From contig CAZEDB010000002.1 in NCBI GenBank assembly GCA_964510855.1, positions 62,001 through 126,000 on the forward strand: a stretch of 64,000 bases of DNA, given 5' to 3'. Numbering within the stretch: position 1 is the first letter of the stretch; every line of letters begins with the position of its first letter. The notes under the pieces were generated by a model. The model searched no databases. It saw nothing but the letters and a program-made list of their open reading frames with translations, and was not told the DNA's origin. A program made the translations under genes and the position numbers. Below, piece by piece: positions 34,155 to 42,819 of this stretch. The stretch is from UBA8828 sp964510855. Lineage in GTDB: Bacteria; Verrucomicrobiota; Verrucomicrobiia; Opitutales; UBA953.

Positions 34155-35753
34155 ATGCAAGGCACTTTTGACGCACTCGTAGTTGGCAGTGGCATCGGCG
34201 GCTTGAGTTTCGCACTCAAGCTAGCAGAGGCAGGCCTACGGGTAGGACTGGTCACCAAGAAGACCCAATCGGACTCCAATACAAATTGGGCTCAAGGGGG
34301 CATTGCCTGTGTGACCTCAGGAGATGACTCGCTAGCTAGCCATGTCCAAGACACCTTGTTAGCGGGCGACGGTTTATGTGACCGCGACGTCGTGGAAGCG
34401 GTGATTGCTGCCGGACCTGCTCGTGTTCAAGAATTAATCGCGTGGGGCGTTAAGTTTGAACACGGCGTCGATGGTAAACCTGATTTAGGACGCGAAGGCG
34501 GGCATACCCAACGACGGATTCTTCATGCGCGTGACATGACAGGACGCGCCATCGAGTCTGCGCTACTTCGGGCCGTATCGGCGCAACCTAAAGTAAAAAT
34601 GATGGAGCATCATCTTGCCATCGATTTAATTACTGAAGGGAAACTCGGGCGGGCTGAACTTGGTCGCACCGGGGATCGCGTACGCGGCTTGCATGTTTTA
34701 AACACGCAAACCCGTAAGGTAGAAACATTCGCTGCCGCTGTCGTAGTTTTGGCCACGGGAGGCATTGGCCAAGTTTATCAATATACCACCAATCCTGAGA
34801 TCGCCACGGGTGACGGTATTGCCATGGCCCATCGCGCGGGTGTCAGTATCCGTGATATGGAATTTGTGCAATTCCACCCTACGGCATTAGCAGCCAGTGA
34901 TGGGACGCGTGCTTTAGTTTCCGAAGCAGTACGGGGAGAAGGTGCCATCTTGCGCGACCTTCAGGGTGTCGCCTTCATGGCGAACTTCCACCCCCAGGCC
35001 GATCTCGCCCCACGCGACATCGTGGCACGTGCCATCGACGCAGTCATGAAACGAACGGGAGCGCCCCACGTTTTACTCGATGCCCGACAGGTTGCGGGCG
35101 GTAACTTTGCCCAACGCTTCCCTGCAATTCACGCTCGCTGCCTTGAAGCGGGTATCGACCCTACGCAACAGCCCATTCCGGTCGTACCCGCCGCTCACTA
35201 CCTCTGTGGGGGTATCGCCACGGATCTGGCGGGACGCACCTCGATTTTAGGTCTCTTCGCCGTGGGTGAATGTGCCTGTACCGGTTTACACGGCGCCAAT
35301 CGCTTAGCGTCTAACTCCCTCCTTGAAGCGGTGGTAGTGGCGCATGATGGAGCACGCGCTGCTGTAGAGGTCATTAAAGGAGGCGGCGTGACGTCCGACT
35401 TACCTACCTGGGTTGATGGCACTGCCGGCGACCCTGATGAGCGCGTGGTCTTATCCCATAATTGGGATGAGCTTCGCCGTGCCATGTGGGACTACGTTGG
35501 CATTGTGCGTACCGACCGCCGGCTCTCGCGCGCTGCCTCACGCATTGGTACCCTTGCAGAAGAGGTACGTGAGCACTATTGGAATTACCGAGTTGAACCG
35601 CAGCTGCTTGAACTTCGTAACCTCGTCTTGGTAGCCGAGCTCATCATCACCTGTGCGCAACAGCGCCATGAAAGCCGCGGATTGCATTACACCACCGATC
35701 ATCCCGGCAAATTAGCTGAGGTTCGTCATACCACCGTCCGTCGTTCAATATGA
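34155..35753 (+). CDS. nadB: L-aspartate oxidase
   Basis: 532 residues from ATG 34155 (an in-frame TTG lies 9 bases upstream). A flavoprotein that oxidises L-aspartate to iminoaspartate, the first step of de novo NAD synthesis. FAD-binding DALVVGSGIGGLSFALKLAE, the NTNWAQGGIACV loop, VVLATGGIGQVYQYTTNPEI, the EFVQFHPTAL and AVRGEGAILRD segments and HGANRLASNSLLEAVV are diagnostic of NadB over the related succinate dehydrogenase flavoprotein. The C-terminal helical domain includes RIGTLAEEVREHYWNY. The stop overlaps the panE start (ATGA), so nadB and panE are probably translationally coupled. nadA and nadC are not seen in this window. Confidence 0.95.
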   Translation: MQGTFDALVVGSGIGGLSFALKLAEAGLRVGLVTKKTQSDSNTNWAQGGIACVTSGDDSLASHVQDTLLAGDGLCDRDVVEAVIAAGPARVQELIAWGVKFEHGVDGKPDLGREGGHTQRRILHARDMTGRAIESALLRAVSAQPKVKMMEHHLAIDLITEGKLGRAELGRTGDRVRGLHVLNTQTRKVETFAAAVVVLATGGIGQVYQYTTNPEIATGDGIAMAHRAGVSIRDMEFVQFHPTALAASDGTRALVSEAVRGEGAILRDLQGVAFMANFHPQADLAPRDIVARAIDAVMKRTGAPHVLLDARQVAGGNFAQRFPAIHARCLEAGIDPTQQPIPVVPAAHYLCGGIATDLAGRTSILGLFAVGECACTGLHGANRLASNSLLEAVVVAHDGARAAVEVIKGGGVTSDLPTWVDGTAGDPDERVVLSHNWDELRRAMWDYVGIVRTDRRLSRAASRIGTLAEEVREHYWNYRVEPQLLELRNLVLVAELIITCAQQRHESRGLHYTTDHPGKLAEVRHTTVRRSI

Positions 35754-36673
35754 AGCCCCGGATCGTCATGGTGGGTACGGGGGCCCTTGGAGGCTGGTAT
35801 GCAGGTCTCTTGGCGGTGGCAGGACATGATGTGTCGTGTTTAGCCCGTCGTGATGCTGCGGTACTAAAACGTGACGGTGTCATCCTTCGAGACTCCAATG
35901 GCGAGCGCCGGGCACACTTTAAGCAGGTAGCCGAAGTTGCGAGTACCTTGGGCAAGTTTGATATCGTCATCATCGCTACTAAGACTACGGCCAACGCGGA
36001 AATTCCTGAACTTGTGCGCACGCTTGCCGCTCCCGATGCCACCCTCGTAACGTTGCAAAATGGTATGGGTAATGCCGAGGTGCTTGCTTCGGTGGCTGGA
36101 TCTGAGGCGGTGGTAGCGGGTCTGTGTTTTGTCTGCATTAATCGACTGGCACCAGGACTGATCGAAAACTCGCTGGCGGGACACATTCGATTTGCTGCTG
36201 CCATCGGCACAGCCAACGCCCGCGTTCATGCGATAACAGCTCTCTTTAAAACCGCCGGGGTCGATGCCCGCGCGGACGATTCCTTAGAGTCCACGCTCTG
36301 GCGAAAGCTTTGCTGGAATATTCCGTTCAATGGACTTTCCATTGCGGGTGGAGCTTTAACCACCGACCGTATCTTAGCTGACCGTGAGCTGGCAGGACGT
36401 GTTCGACGACTCATGCTCGAGGTCCAAGCCGCCGCCGCTGCCCGCGGTCATCCCTTCAGCACCCAACACCTCGAGCACCAGTTCACCCTTACCGCTGCCA
36501 TGGGCCCCTATGCACCTTCAAGTTTGATTGATTTCCAAACAGGTAAGCCCGTGGAGGTCGATGCGATTTGGAGCTTACCGCTGGCGCGAGGAGAAGGCGC
36601 TGGGGTTGCGATGCCCGAGTTACGACAACTGCGAGATGAAATACTCCAGTGTCTCTCGAATCGTAAAAATTAG
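35750..36673 (+). CDS. panE: 2-dehydropantoate 2-reductase
   Basis: 307 residues, normal for the ApbA/PanE family, which reduces 2-dehydropantoate with NADPH to pantoate for coenzyme A synthesis. The NADPH motif VGTGALGGWYAGLLAVAGHD, VIIATKTTANAEIP, TLVTLQNGMGNAEVLA, the catalytic lysine region LWRKLCWNIPFNGLS and the C-terminal SSLIDFQTGKPVEVDAIW are visible. The last of these is the conserved 'S-x-x-x-D-x-x-x-G-x-x-x-E-(I/V)-D' signature. It is coupled to nadB, pairing two cofactor-biosynthesis genes, and overlaps the convergent lipoprotein gene by 4 bases. Ketopantoate-reductase paralogues with other substrates exist, so the substrate is likely but not certain. Confidence 0.9.
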   Translation: MKPRIVMVGTGALGGWYAGLLAVAGHDVSCLARRDAAVLKRDGVILRDSNGERRAHFKQVAEVASTLGKFDIVIIATKTTANAEIPELVRTLAAPDATLVTLQNGMGNAEVLASVAGSEAVVAGLCFVCINRLAPGLIENSLAGHIRFAAAIGTANARVHAITALFKTAGVDARADDSLESTLWRKLCWNIPFNGLSIAGGALTTDRILADRELAGRVRRLMLEVQAAAAARGHPFSTQHLEHQFTLTAAMGPYAPSSLIDFQTGKPVEVDAIWSLPLARGEGAGVAMPELRQLRDEILQCLSNRKN

Positions 36674-37122
36674 GGGTCGAGCTTAGACTCAGGGAACTTA
36701 CGCATCAAAGCGCGAACTTCCGCAGCCACTCGCGCCTCGTTCCACTGATTTAAAGGTAGCGAACGAACGGAACGTGCCGAGAAAAGTCGGTCACCTGCAG
36801 GTGAGAAAACTGAAAAGGACAAACTGATGAGAGGATTGGTGCGACTGGATCCTGCCTCCGAAGCGCCGTCGCGAACCCACGTGCTTCTAAGTCGAAAGCC
36901 GCTTAGTTCCGAGACCTGATAACCACGCACCGCCAGCGACTGGGTTAAGTTATGGATGAGATAGTGGTCGAGTCGTGCGGCTTGCACTTCCGACACGCCC
37001 TCGGCCGTCAATGGGATGGTTTCAATTACGAGTGCAGGTTGCCGGGATAAAAGTCCGGTTGAGGACTTTGTAACGCAGCCCAACGTTAAGGCCGCAACGA
37101 GAGCGACAAAAAATCTAGACAT
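36670..37122 (-). CDS. small lipoprotein of unknown function
   Basis: 150 residues. The N-terminus MSRFFVALVAALTLGC is a lipoprotein signal peptide with Cys16 as the lipidation site. The mature part has an alpha/beta pattern (LDHYLIHNLTQSLAVRGYQV, LISLSFSVFSPAGDRLFSAR, RVAAEVRALMRKFPES). This recalls DUF4136-like and other lipoproteins with a C-terminal 'A-x-x-x-x-L-x-x-F-P' helix, but I cannot assign a family firmly. It is probably anchored to the outer or inner membrane facing the periplasm. A TATAAA-like -10 lies about 27 bp upstream on the minus strand (37154-37149). It is divergent from the HAD-DciA gene. Confidence 0.7.
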   Translation of the reverse strand: MSRFFVALVAALTLGCVTKSSTGLLSRQPALVIETIPLTAEGVSEVQAARLDHYLIHNLTQSLAVRGYQVSELSGFRLRSTWVRDGASEAGSSRTNPLISLSFSVFSPAGDRLFSARSVRSLPLNQWNEARVAAEVRALMRKFPESKLDP

Positions 37123-37220
37123 GGAATGGGGTGAGCAAACACTAGGGATTTATACCTCTTACTCAAGTCTGTGAATGGACAGAGATTGACCCCTAGGTCC
37201 GACCTGCCTCCTCTTGGCTT

Positions 37221-38276
37221 ATGACCCTGGCTAGACCCATGGCCGTCTCCCTAGATTTAGCGGGAACCCTACTCCATCCGCATCCTTCGGTAGGTAGGAT
37301 TTACGCACGCGAGGCGGCCAAGTTGGGTCTGACGTGTAATGCAGCTGAACTTGATACCCGCTTTATTTCATCCTTTAGGGCCGTTGACCCAACCCTTTCG
37401 CCCCGGGAATTTTGGGCCGAGGTTGTAGATCGCACCTTCGCTGAACCGGGCCTAGGAAGCTCGCAACGTGCACTAGTAGCTGATGCTTGCTGGCAGGCCT
37501 TTGCGCAGCCTGAAGCTTGGAGAATGACGCGAGGGGCACTTGTCACCTTAGCTCAGTTAAGGTTCCTCGGGTTACGCATCGGTTTTTTAACCAATGCCGA
37601 TGAACGTCTGATAACGGTGGCGCGCGCCAAGGGAATCATCGAGGCAGGCGACGCCGTGATGGCTACAGCAGGTAAGCCCCAAGCTGCGGCCTATCATGGC
37701 ATGGCCCGAACGCTCGATGTCCCACTCGACACTTTAGTCCATATCGGTGACGACCCGGAGGAAGACGGGCGAGGGGCGGTTGACGCGGGTTGTCGTGCGA
37801 TTGTGATAGGTGAGCGACCTACCGATGCACGAGTGGCTCGAGTAGCCCGCCTTACCGGGCTTCCGGAATTTATTCGCTCGTGGATGTTGGGCCGACCCTT
37901 AGGTCGTCCGCTACGTCGCCGGGAGCGCAACCTCTTAGCCAATCTGGGGGGTCTTCCTGAGGAAAAAGGATGGGGCTCGGAGCGCGCCTTAAGACCCTTG
38001 GATGCCGCCGTTGAGGAGGCTATTCGGCGACTGGGTATTGACCGTCCCATCCCCGAACATGCCATCAGCGCTGCTTGGTCAAAACTCCTCCCCCCTACCC
38101 TGGCACGCCGGTCCGCCCCTTTGCGTATTTTACCCGACGGCACCCTGCTTATTCACTGCGAAAACTCGGTGGTAAGGTCCGAGGCAACCTTTCATTCTCG
38201 CTCCCTTTTAGGCAAGGTTCGCGAGCTCACGGGGTGTGGTCATATCCGGGCTATTGCCTTCAGTTTAAAGGGTTAA
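37221..38276 (+). CDS. HAD-like hydrolase fused to a DUF721/DciA domain
   Basis: 351 residues in one uninterrupted frame. Residues 7-215 are a HAD-superfamily hydrolase: motif I SLDLAGTLLHP (nucleophile Asp12), motif II FLTNAD (Thr124), motif III Lys152 in AGKPQAAAYHGM, and motif IV HIGDDPEEDGRGA (Asp177, Asp182). The residue two after Asp12 is Ala rather than Asp, as in non-canonical HAD members. A basic linker (LGRPLRRRERNLL) leads to residues about 255-351, which match DUF721/DciA: AVEEAIRRLGI, the conserved Trp286 in ISAAWSKLLPP, LRILPDGTLLIHCENSVVRS and a C-terminal LLGKVRELTGCGHIRAIAF. DciA is the ancestral bacterial loader of the DnaB helicase, normally a stand-alone small protein. It lies 63 bp before mreB on the same strand. 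Confidence 0.82.
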   Translation: MTLARPMAVSLDLAGTLLHPHPSVGRIYAREAAKLGLTCNAAELDTRFISSFRAVDPTLSPREFWAEVVDRTFAEPGLGSSQRALVADACWQAFAQPEAWRMTRGALVTLAQLRFLGLRIGFLTNADERLITVARAKGIIEAGDAVMATAGKPQAAAYHGMARTLDVPLDTLVHIGDDPEEDGRGAVDAGCRAIVIGERPTDARVARVARLTGLPEFIRSWMLGRPLGRPLRRRERNLLANLGGLPEEKGWGSERALRPLDAAVEEAIRRLGIDRPIPEHAISAAWSKLLPPTLARRSAPLRILPDGTLLIHCENSVVRSEATFHSRSLLGKVRELTGCGHIRAIAFSLKG

Positions 38277-38339
38277 TTTCCCCTTTAATAACCTTGCAAC
38301 CCCATGATTCTCTAAGTTCTTTAAAAGGCCGTGTTTAAT

Positions 38340-39353
38340 ATGTTCAAGCGACTCCCCGGACTGTTCACCCACGCTATTGGCATCGACCTTGGAACCGCCA
38401 ATACCCTCGTCTTTCTTAAGGATCGCGGCGTCGTGCTTCGTGAACCCAGCGTCGTGGCCATCCGGACCAGCACCCGTAAGCCGATTGCGGTAGGTAATGA
38501 TGCAAAAATGATGTTAGGTCGTACCCCGGGCGACATCCTAGCCCTTCGGCCCATGAAAGACGGTGTCATTGCCGACTTTGAAATCAGCGAGCACATGCTG
38601 CGCTATTTCATTGGTAAAGTAGCCAAGAAATCTCTCTTTACCAATCTTGTCGTCGTCATCGCTGTCCCCTACGGCATCACCGCGGTGGAGAAGCGCGCAG
38701 TAATGGATTCTGCCTATCGTGCAGGTGCCGACGATGTCATTACCATTCCTGAACCCGTTGCGTCGGCGATTGGCGTCGGCCTCCCCGTTGAAGAGCCTGC
38801 GGGCTCGATGATTGTTGATATCGGCGGTGGTACCACCGAAGTTGCGATTCTTTCCCTCGGTGGCATCGTACATGCCCGCTCGATTCGGGTTGGGGGTGAC
38901 GAGTTTGATACCGCAATTACCAATTACGTTAAGCGTTCGTATAATCTGATTATCGGTGAGCGAACCGCCGAAGAAATTAAGATTAAAATTGGTTCCGCTT
39001 ACCCTCTCGAACAAGAAATGACCATGGAAGTTAAGGGTCGCGACTCCGTAACGGGTTTGCCCCGTCAACTCCACCTCACCTCCCAGGAGGTACGGGAATC
39101 GATGATGGATAATCTTAATGCCATTATTGACGCAGTTAAGGGAGCCCTAGAGCGCTGCCCACCTCAGCTTGCAGCCGACTTAGTGGACCGTGGTATCTGC
39201 CTGGCGGGTGGTGGTGCCTTAATTCGCGGCATCGACCGTCTCCTCTCCGAGGCTACCGGCCTCCCGGTCTTTGTGGCCGAAGAACCTCTCTGTGCGGTGG
39301 TTAATGGAACAGGTAAAATCCTGGCCAACTCCTCACGCTGGGGTGGCGAGTAA
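38340..39353 (+). CDS. mreB: rod-shape-determining actin homologue MreB
   Basis: 337 residues from ATG 38340 (MFKRLPGLFTHAIGIDLGTA); a GTG at 38331 is too close to the AAAGG ribosome site. MreB polymerises under the membrane and directs the elongasome. Seen: phosphate-1 loop IGIDLGTANTLVFLKDRG, VVVIAVPYGITAVEKRAVMD, phosphate-2 loop VDIGGGTTEVAILSLGGI, IRVGGDEFDTAITNYVKR, the hinge EEIKIKIGSAYPLE and adenine loop CLAGGGALIRGIDRLL. It is the first gene of the classic mreB-mreC-mreD-mrdA cluster. The preceding 63 bases contain the probable leader. High conservation makes this one of the safest calls in the window. Confidence 0.97.
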   Translation: MFKRLPGLFTHAIGIDLGTANTLVFLKDRGVVLREPSVVAIRTSTRKPIAVGNDAKMMLGRTPGDILALRPMKDGVIADFEISEHMLRYFIGKVAKKSLFTNLVVVIAVPYGITAVEKRAVMDSAYRAGADDVITIPEPVASAIGVGLPVEEPAGSMIVDIGGGTTEVAILSLGGIVHARSIRVGGDEFDTAITNYVKRSYNLIIGERTAEEIKIKIGSAYPLEQEMTMEVKGRDSVTGLPRQLHLTSQEVRESMMDNLNAIIDAVKGALERCPPQLAADLVDRGICLAGGGALIRGIDRLLSEATGLPVFVAEEPLCAVVNGTGKILANSSRWGGE

Positions 39354-39365
39354 TCCCTCTGGATC

Positions 39366-40223
39366 ATGCACTCCCCCCTGCAACGCATCAGGGGGCCGCT
39401 CACGGTCCTTGGATTCCTTTTGGTAGGTTGGATTTTTTTACCCACCCTGCCGAAGTTATTTGTTCGCGAAGCCTTCGTTGAATTTCAAGCCCCTGGTCTT
39501 ATCACAGCATCACGTACCCGTGAAGTGATTCGCCACTTTGAACTTACTTCGCAGAGCTCGGATACTTTAGCCGAGGCCGGCCGAGATTTAGCCCGCGCTA
39601 ATGCCGCACTTGAACTTCGCATCATTGGCTTAGAAGCAGCGGCAGCTGAAAACCGGCGCCTTCGGGCGATGCTCGGCGCGACGACCCCCGCAGAGTTCCG
39701 TCCTGTAGTCGCACGGATTGCCAGTCGCGAAAGCACCACTTGGTGGTCGCGGGTGATTATTCGCCGCGGTCGCGAAGATGGTATTCGCCCAGGTTGCCCT
39801 GTTGTCATCGGCGATCGCGTGGTGGGTCGGGTATCGGTAGTACACCTAAATACGAGTGAAGTCGAACTCATCACCAGCCCAACCTTTCGTTGTTCTGCCT
39901 ATCTCGAAGGCGATGAACGACGGCAGACTATTTTTATCCAAGGCCTCGCCGCCCAACCCTTTGCCAGTGCGCGTGCTTTAGTCGATTACATCCCTCGAGA
40001 TTATTCAGCACCGGCGGGTCAACCAGCTACGGTACGTACCACCGACTTGGGTGGACTCTACCCCGCTGGGCTTCGTCTCGGAACTCTTGAAAGTGAGATT
40101 GAAGAAGCCCCCGAAGGTGCTTGGAAACGCGGGCGACTGATTCCCTCGGCGGATTTACTTTCCCTTTCAGAAGTCTCAGTCCTCGTCCCCACCCAACCTC
40201 AACCCTACGAGGGTTTACGCTAA
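39366..40223 (+). CDS. mreC: rod-shape-determining protein MreC
   Basis: 285 residues. An N-terminal membrane helix at about 12-30 (GPLTVLGFLLVGWIFLP) is followed by a predicted coiled coil at 60-100 (RDLARANAALELRIIGLEAA, AENRRLRAMLGA). The MreC beta domain then has ARIASRESTTWWSRVIIRRG, EDGIRPGCPVVIGDRVVGRV, TFRCSAYLEG and DLGGLYPAGLRLGTLE. MreC is a bitopic inner-membrane scaffold that links MreB to PBP2 and MreD in the periplasm. The gene is 12 bp after mreB, and its TAA shares one base with the mreD ATG (TAATG), showing operon organisation. The conserved 'D-x-x-x-x-G-x-x-V-G' strand is clear. Confidence 0.92.
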   Translation: MHSPLQRIRGPLTVLGFLLVGWIFLPTLPKLFVREAFVEFQAPGLITASRTREVIRHFELTSQSSDTLAEAGRDLARANAALELRIIGLEAAAAENRRLRAMLGATTPAEFRPVVARIASRESTTWWSRVIIRRGREDGIRPGCPVVIGDRVVGRVSVVHLNTSEVELITSPTFRCSAYLEGDERRQTIFIQGLAAQPFASARALVDYIPRDYSAPAGQPATVRTTDLGGLYPAGLRLGTLESEIEEAPEGAWKRGRLIPSADLLSLSEVSVLVPTQPQPYEGLR

Positions 40224-40732
40224 TGCCTTCCCTCGGCTGGCTCCTAGCTTTGGTGGTGAGTTACCCTTGGATTTTAGCCACCGACCTCTTGTCGGACACC
40301 TTGGCAAGTTGGCACTTACTGCCATTTACGGCAGGTGCACTTCTGATTACGCCCACGTTGCGTCTCAAACTTCCGCAGGCCCTACTTTTTGCAGCCTGCC
40401 TCGGTCTTTTAGTGGAATCGTTCCGCCCCGTTCCCTCAGGCGCAGCAGCTTTTCCTCTCATGGTTTTGGTCGTTCTCATTGCAGCATGGCGCGAGCCGTT
40501 GCGTCGCCGACCCCGCCCGCTAGTTTCAGCTTTCGCTAACGCTTTGGGTTTAGCCTCACTCTTAATCGTTACCGGTAGTGTAACTGAAGGCGCATGGTCC
40601 AACTGGCTCATCGCCCTACCCTTTCAAGTTTTGCTCGCCTTTGCCCTAGGTTGGTTGATTCACCCCCTCGCCGTGGCACTGCAGACCTACTTCTTAGATC
40701 GTGCAGGCTTCGCGGAGATACATGAAATATGA
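40223..40732 (+). CDS. mreD: rod-shape-determining membrane protein MreD
   Basis: 169 residues from ATG 40223, overlapping the mreC stop by one base; a longer in-frame extension lies inside mreC and is not used. The protein is almost entirely hydrophobic, with about five membrane helices (LGWLLALVVSYPWILATDLL, LPFTAGALLITPTL, ALLFAACLGLLVE, FPLMVLVVLIAAW, LIALPFQVLLAFALGWL). MreD sequences are poorly conserved, so the assignment rests on size, topology and position between mreC and mrdA. It overlaps mrdA by the ATGA arrangement. The role is to support MreC and PBP2 in side-wall synthesis. Confidence 0.85.
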   Translation: MPSLGWLLALVVSYPWILATDLLSDTLASWHLLPFTAGALLITPTLRLKLPQALLFAACLGLLVESFRPVPSGAAAFPLMVLVVLIAAWREPLRRRPRPLVSAFANALGLASLLIVTGSVTEGAWSNWLIALPFQVLLAFALGWLIHPLAVALQTYFLDRAGFAEIHEI

Positions 40733-42762
40733 GCAGTCTAGGGGTTGATCTCGTTCCGTCCGGTCGGAGTAACCGCCGACGCATTCTCCAACTAGCAGGC
40801 GTCATTGTGGTGGGTCTCATCTATGTCTGCGGCGGACTAGTCTGGAGACAGTCGATCCAATCTGCTGAATTGACCAATCAACACGAACGTCAGATTCGTT
40901 ACGCCATTATTCTGCCTGGCAGTCGCGGGCGCATCTACGATCGTAATGGTTTTGAGTTAGTGGACAACCGTGTCAAGTGGAGCGTGACGGTCGATCTTGG
41001 CAAACTACGCCCCCAGTTGATACGTGAACAACGTCGACTCATCGCACTTGAGCGTGCGACATGGAAGCAGCCCACAGCCTACCGACCTGATTTAGAAACC
41101 ATTCGGACTCAGGCACGAATCAATGTTATCCAAGCTCAACTCGATCGGGTTAATCGCGCCTTAACCACACCCACGCGCCGCGCCGACTTTCGGGTCAACG
41201 CCGTACACCTGGAACGACACCTAAGAGATCGTCGTTCAACACCCTTTGCCGCCATTGAGGATCTTGAACTCGGCGAGCCACGGTCAGGCGAGCGCATCGC
41301 GCGTTTCTTTGAACAATTACCCCCCGATGATATCCTAGCTGCGCGCAGTGAAGTCGTGCGAACCTACCCGCACGGAACGTTAGCCTGTCATTTGCTCGGC
41401 CATGTGCGTCCTGCCGACACCCATAATCCCGATGAACTCGTGGCTCTACGACGCGATTTAGTCGCGGAGTTTAATTTAGGCACCTCGAGTTTCTCAGTTT
41501 GGCCGTCATCCCGCGGTATCATGGGGATTGAGGCCTCGTTTAATGATGTGCTCGCAGGTGGCTATGGTTGGCGCGTTATCGAACGCTCGATTTCAGGTGA
41601 GCAGCGTAAGCTGGTTAAAGCCCAAGAACCCCGTAAAGGGGCTAACGTTAACTTATCTATCGACCTCATCATTCAACGTGCAGCGGAAAGGGCTCTCTCA
41701 GCTTCAACTGATCCTAACATCCCCGTTTTACCTGGCTCGGCAGCGATGGTCGACGTACGAACCGGAGAGGTTCTTGCACTCGTAAGCACCCCAGGATTCG
41801 ATCCCAACTTAATGACAGGTCGTATCAGTCAAACGACCTACGATGAAATCGGCAGTGAAGGTGGCTGGTTCTCTCGTGCCACCCAAGGACTCTACCCTCC
41901 TGGTTCAACCTTCAAAGTTATTACCGCTATCGCAGGTCTAAGGACTGGAGAAGTACGACATAATGAAGTCATCAACTGCGGGCCTTATCTTATGGTAGGA
42001 GGCCGAGAATTTCCCGAACACATTGAAGGTGGATACGGTCCAACCGATTTAGAAAAAATGCTCATCGTTTCGTGTAATGTTTGGAATTATATCGTAGGTC
42101 TGCGCACAGGCATTGAAGCACTCGCGGCCGAGTCACGCCGACTCGGTCTCAGCACCCGCTTATTGATTAGCCCTGGGGACGGTCGAGCCGAGTATAACGA
42201 AACGGTGCGAGGACTTGTACCCGATGCTAAGTATAAACGGGAGCGGGGTATGGGGGCATGGACCTCGGGAGATACCGCTAACACCTCGATTGGCCAAGGC
42301 TACCTACTTGTTACCCCTCTGCATATGGCTGCGGTCATGGCTTCGATTGCTCGCAACGAGACCCGTACCGATCTTACCCTGATTAAAACCCCCAATCACG
42401 AGGGCGGTCATCGCGATTCGGAACCCTTGGGCCTAACCCCGAGTCAGCGGAGGGCCTTACTCGATGGCCTAGTTCGTTGCGTTGAGGAGGGCACGGGTGG
42501 ACCCATGCGCATCGCGGGCTTAAGCATTGCCGCAAAAACTGGTACCTCCGAATACTATAAAGATGGCAAGAAGGCCCACCTAGCTTGGGCAATTGGATTT
42601 GCCCCAGCGGAACGTCCTGAGGTTGCGTTTTCCGTCTGCATCGAGGGTGAAGACATGACCAGTTGGGGTGGCGCAACTGCAGGTCCAGTAGCCCGGGCAA
42701 TGTTACAAGCTTGGCTACGCCAGACTCGACCCGAGTTAGCCGAGGCAGCAGGTAACCGATAA
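40729..42762 (+). CDS. mrdA: penicillin-binding protein 2 (elongasome transpeptidase)
   Basis: 677 residues. A single membrane anchor at about 18-38 (RILQLAGVIVVGLIYVCGG) is followed by the PBP dimerisation part with the RGRIYDRNG motif (66-73). The transpeptidase domain has the three active-site motifs: S-x-x-K as PGSTFK (Ser393, Lys396), S-x-N as SCN (448-450) and K-T-G (603-605). It cross-links peptidoglycan with RodA during elongation. A helix-rich insertion of about 80 residues after RVKWSVTVDL (Arg/Gln-rich, 95-150) makes it slightly longer than E. coli PBP2. It starts inside the mreD stop. rodA does not follow; glnS does. Confidence 0.95.
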   Translation: MSSLGVDLVPSGRSNRRRILQLAGVIVVGLIYVCGGLVWRQSIQSAELTNQHERQIRYAIILPGSRGRIYDRNGFELVDNRVKWSVTVDLGKLRPQLIREQRRLIALERATWKQPTAYRPDLETIRTQARINVIQAQLDRVNRALTTPTRRADFRVNAVHLERHLRDRRSTPFAAIEDLELGEPRSGERIARFFEQLPPDDILAARSEVVRTYPHGTLACHLLGHVRPADTHNPDELVALRRDLVAEFNLGTSSFSVWPSSRGIMGIEASFNDVLAGGYGWRVIERSISGEQRKLVKAQEPRKGANVNLSIDLIIQRAAERALSASTDPNIPVLPGSAAMVDVRTGEVLALVSTPGFDPNLMTGRISQTTYDEIGSEGGWFSRATQGLYPPGSTFKVITAIAGLRTGEVRHNEVINCGPYLMVGGREFPEHIEGGYGPTDLEKMLIVSCNVWNYIVGLRTGIEALAAESRRLGLSTRLLISPGDGRAEYNETVRGLVPDAKYKRERGMGAWTSGDTANTSIGQGYLLVTPLHMAAVMASIARNETRTDLTLIKTPNHEGGHRDSEPLGLTPSQRRALLDGLVRCVEEGTGGPMRIAGLSIAAKTGTSEYYKDGKKAHLAWAIGFAPAERPEVAFSVCIEGEDMTSWGGATAGPVARAMLQAWLRQTRPELAEAAGNR

Positions 42763-42819
42763 AGAAATCGACTCGCCAACCCCTTTTCGCTCGCAACGCT
42801 CCCTTAAGATTTACCCGCT

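Noticed and set aside
35647..36216. 189-residue minus-strand open frame
   Set aside because: It lies antisense to the nadB end and panE, has low-complexity Ser/Ala/Thr content and no recognisable domain; panE explains the region.
38538..39074. 178-residue minus-strand frame inside mreB
   Set aside because: Antisense to the highly conserved MreB frame, no domain.
40121..40222. Longer mreD frame starting inside mreC
   Set aside because: The TAATG overlap at 40221-40225 gives a normal MreD length; the extension is a shadow of mreC.
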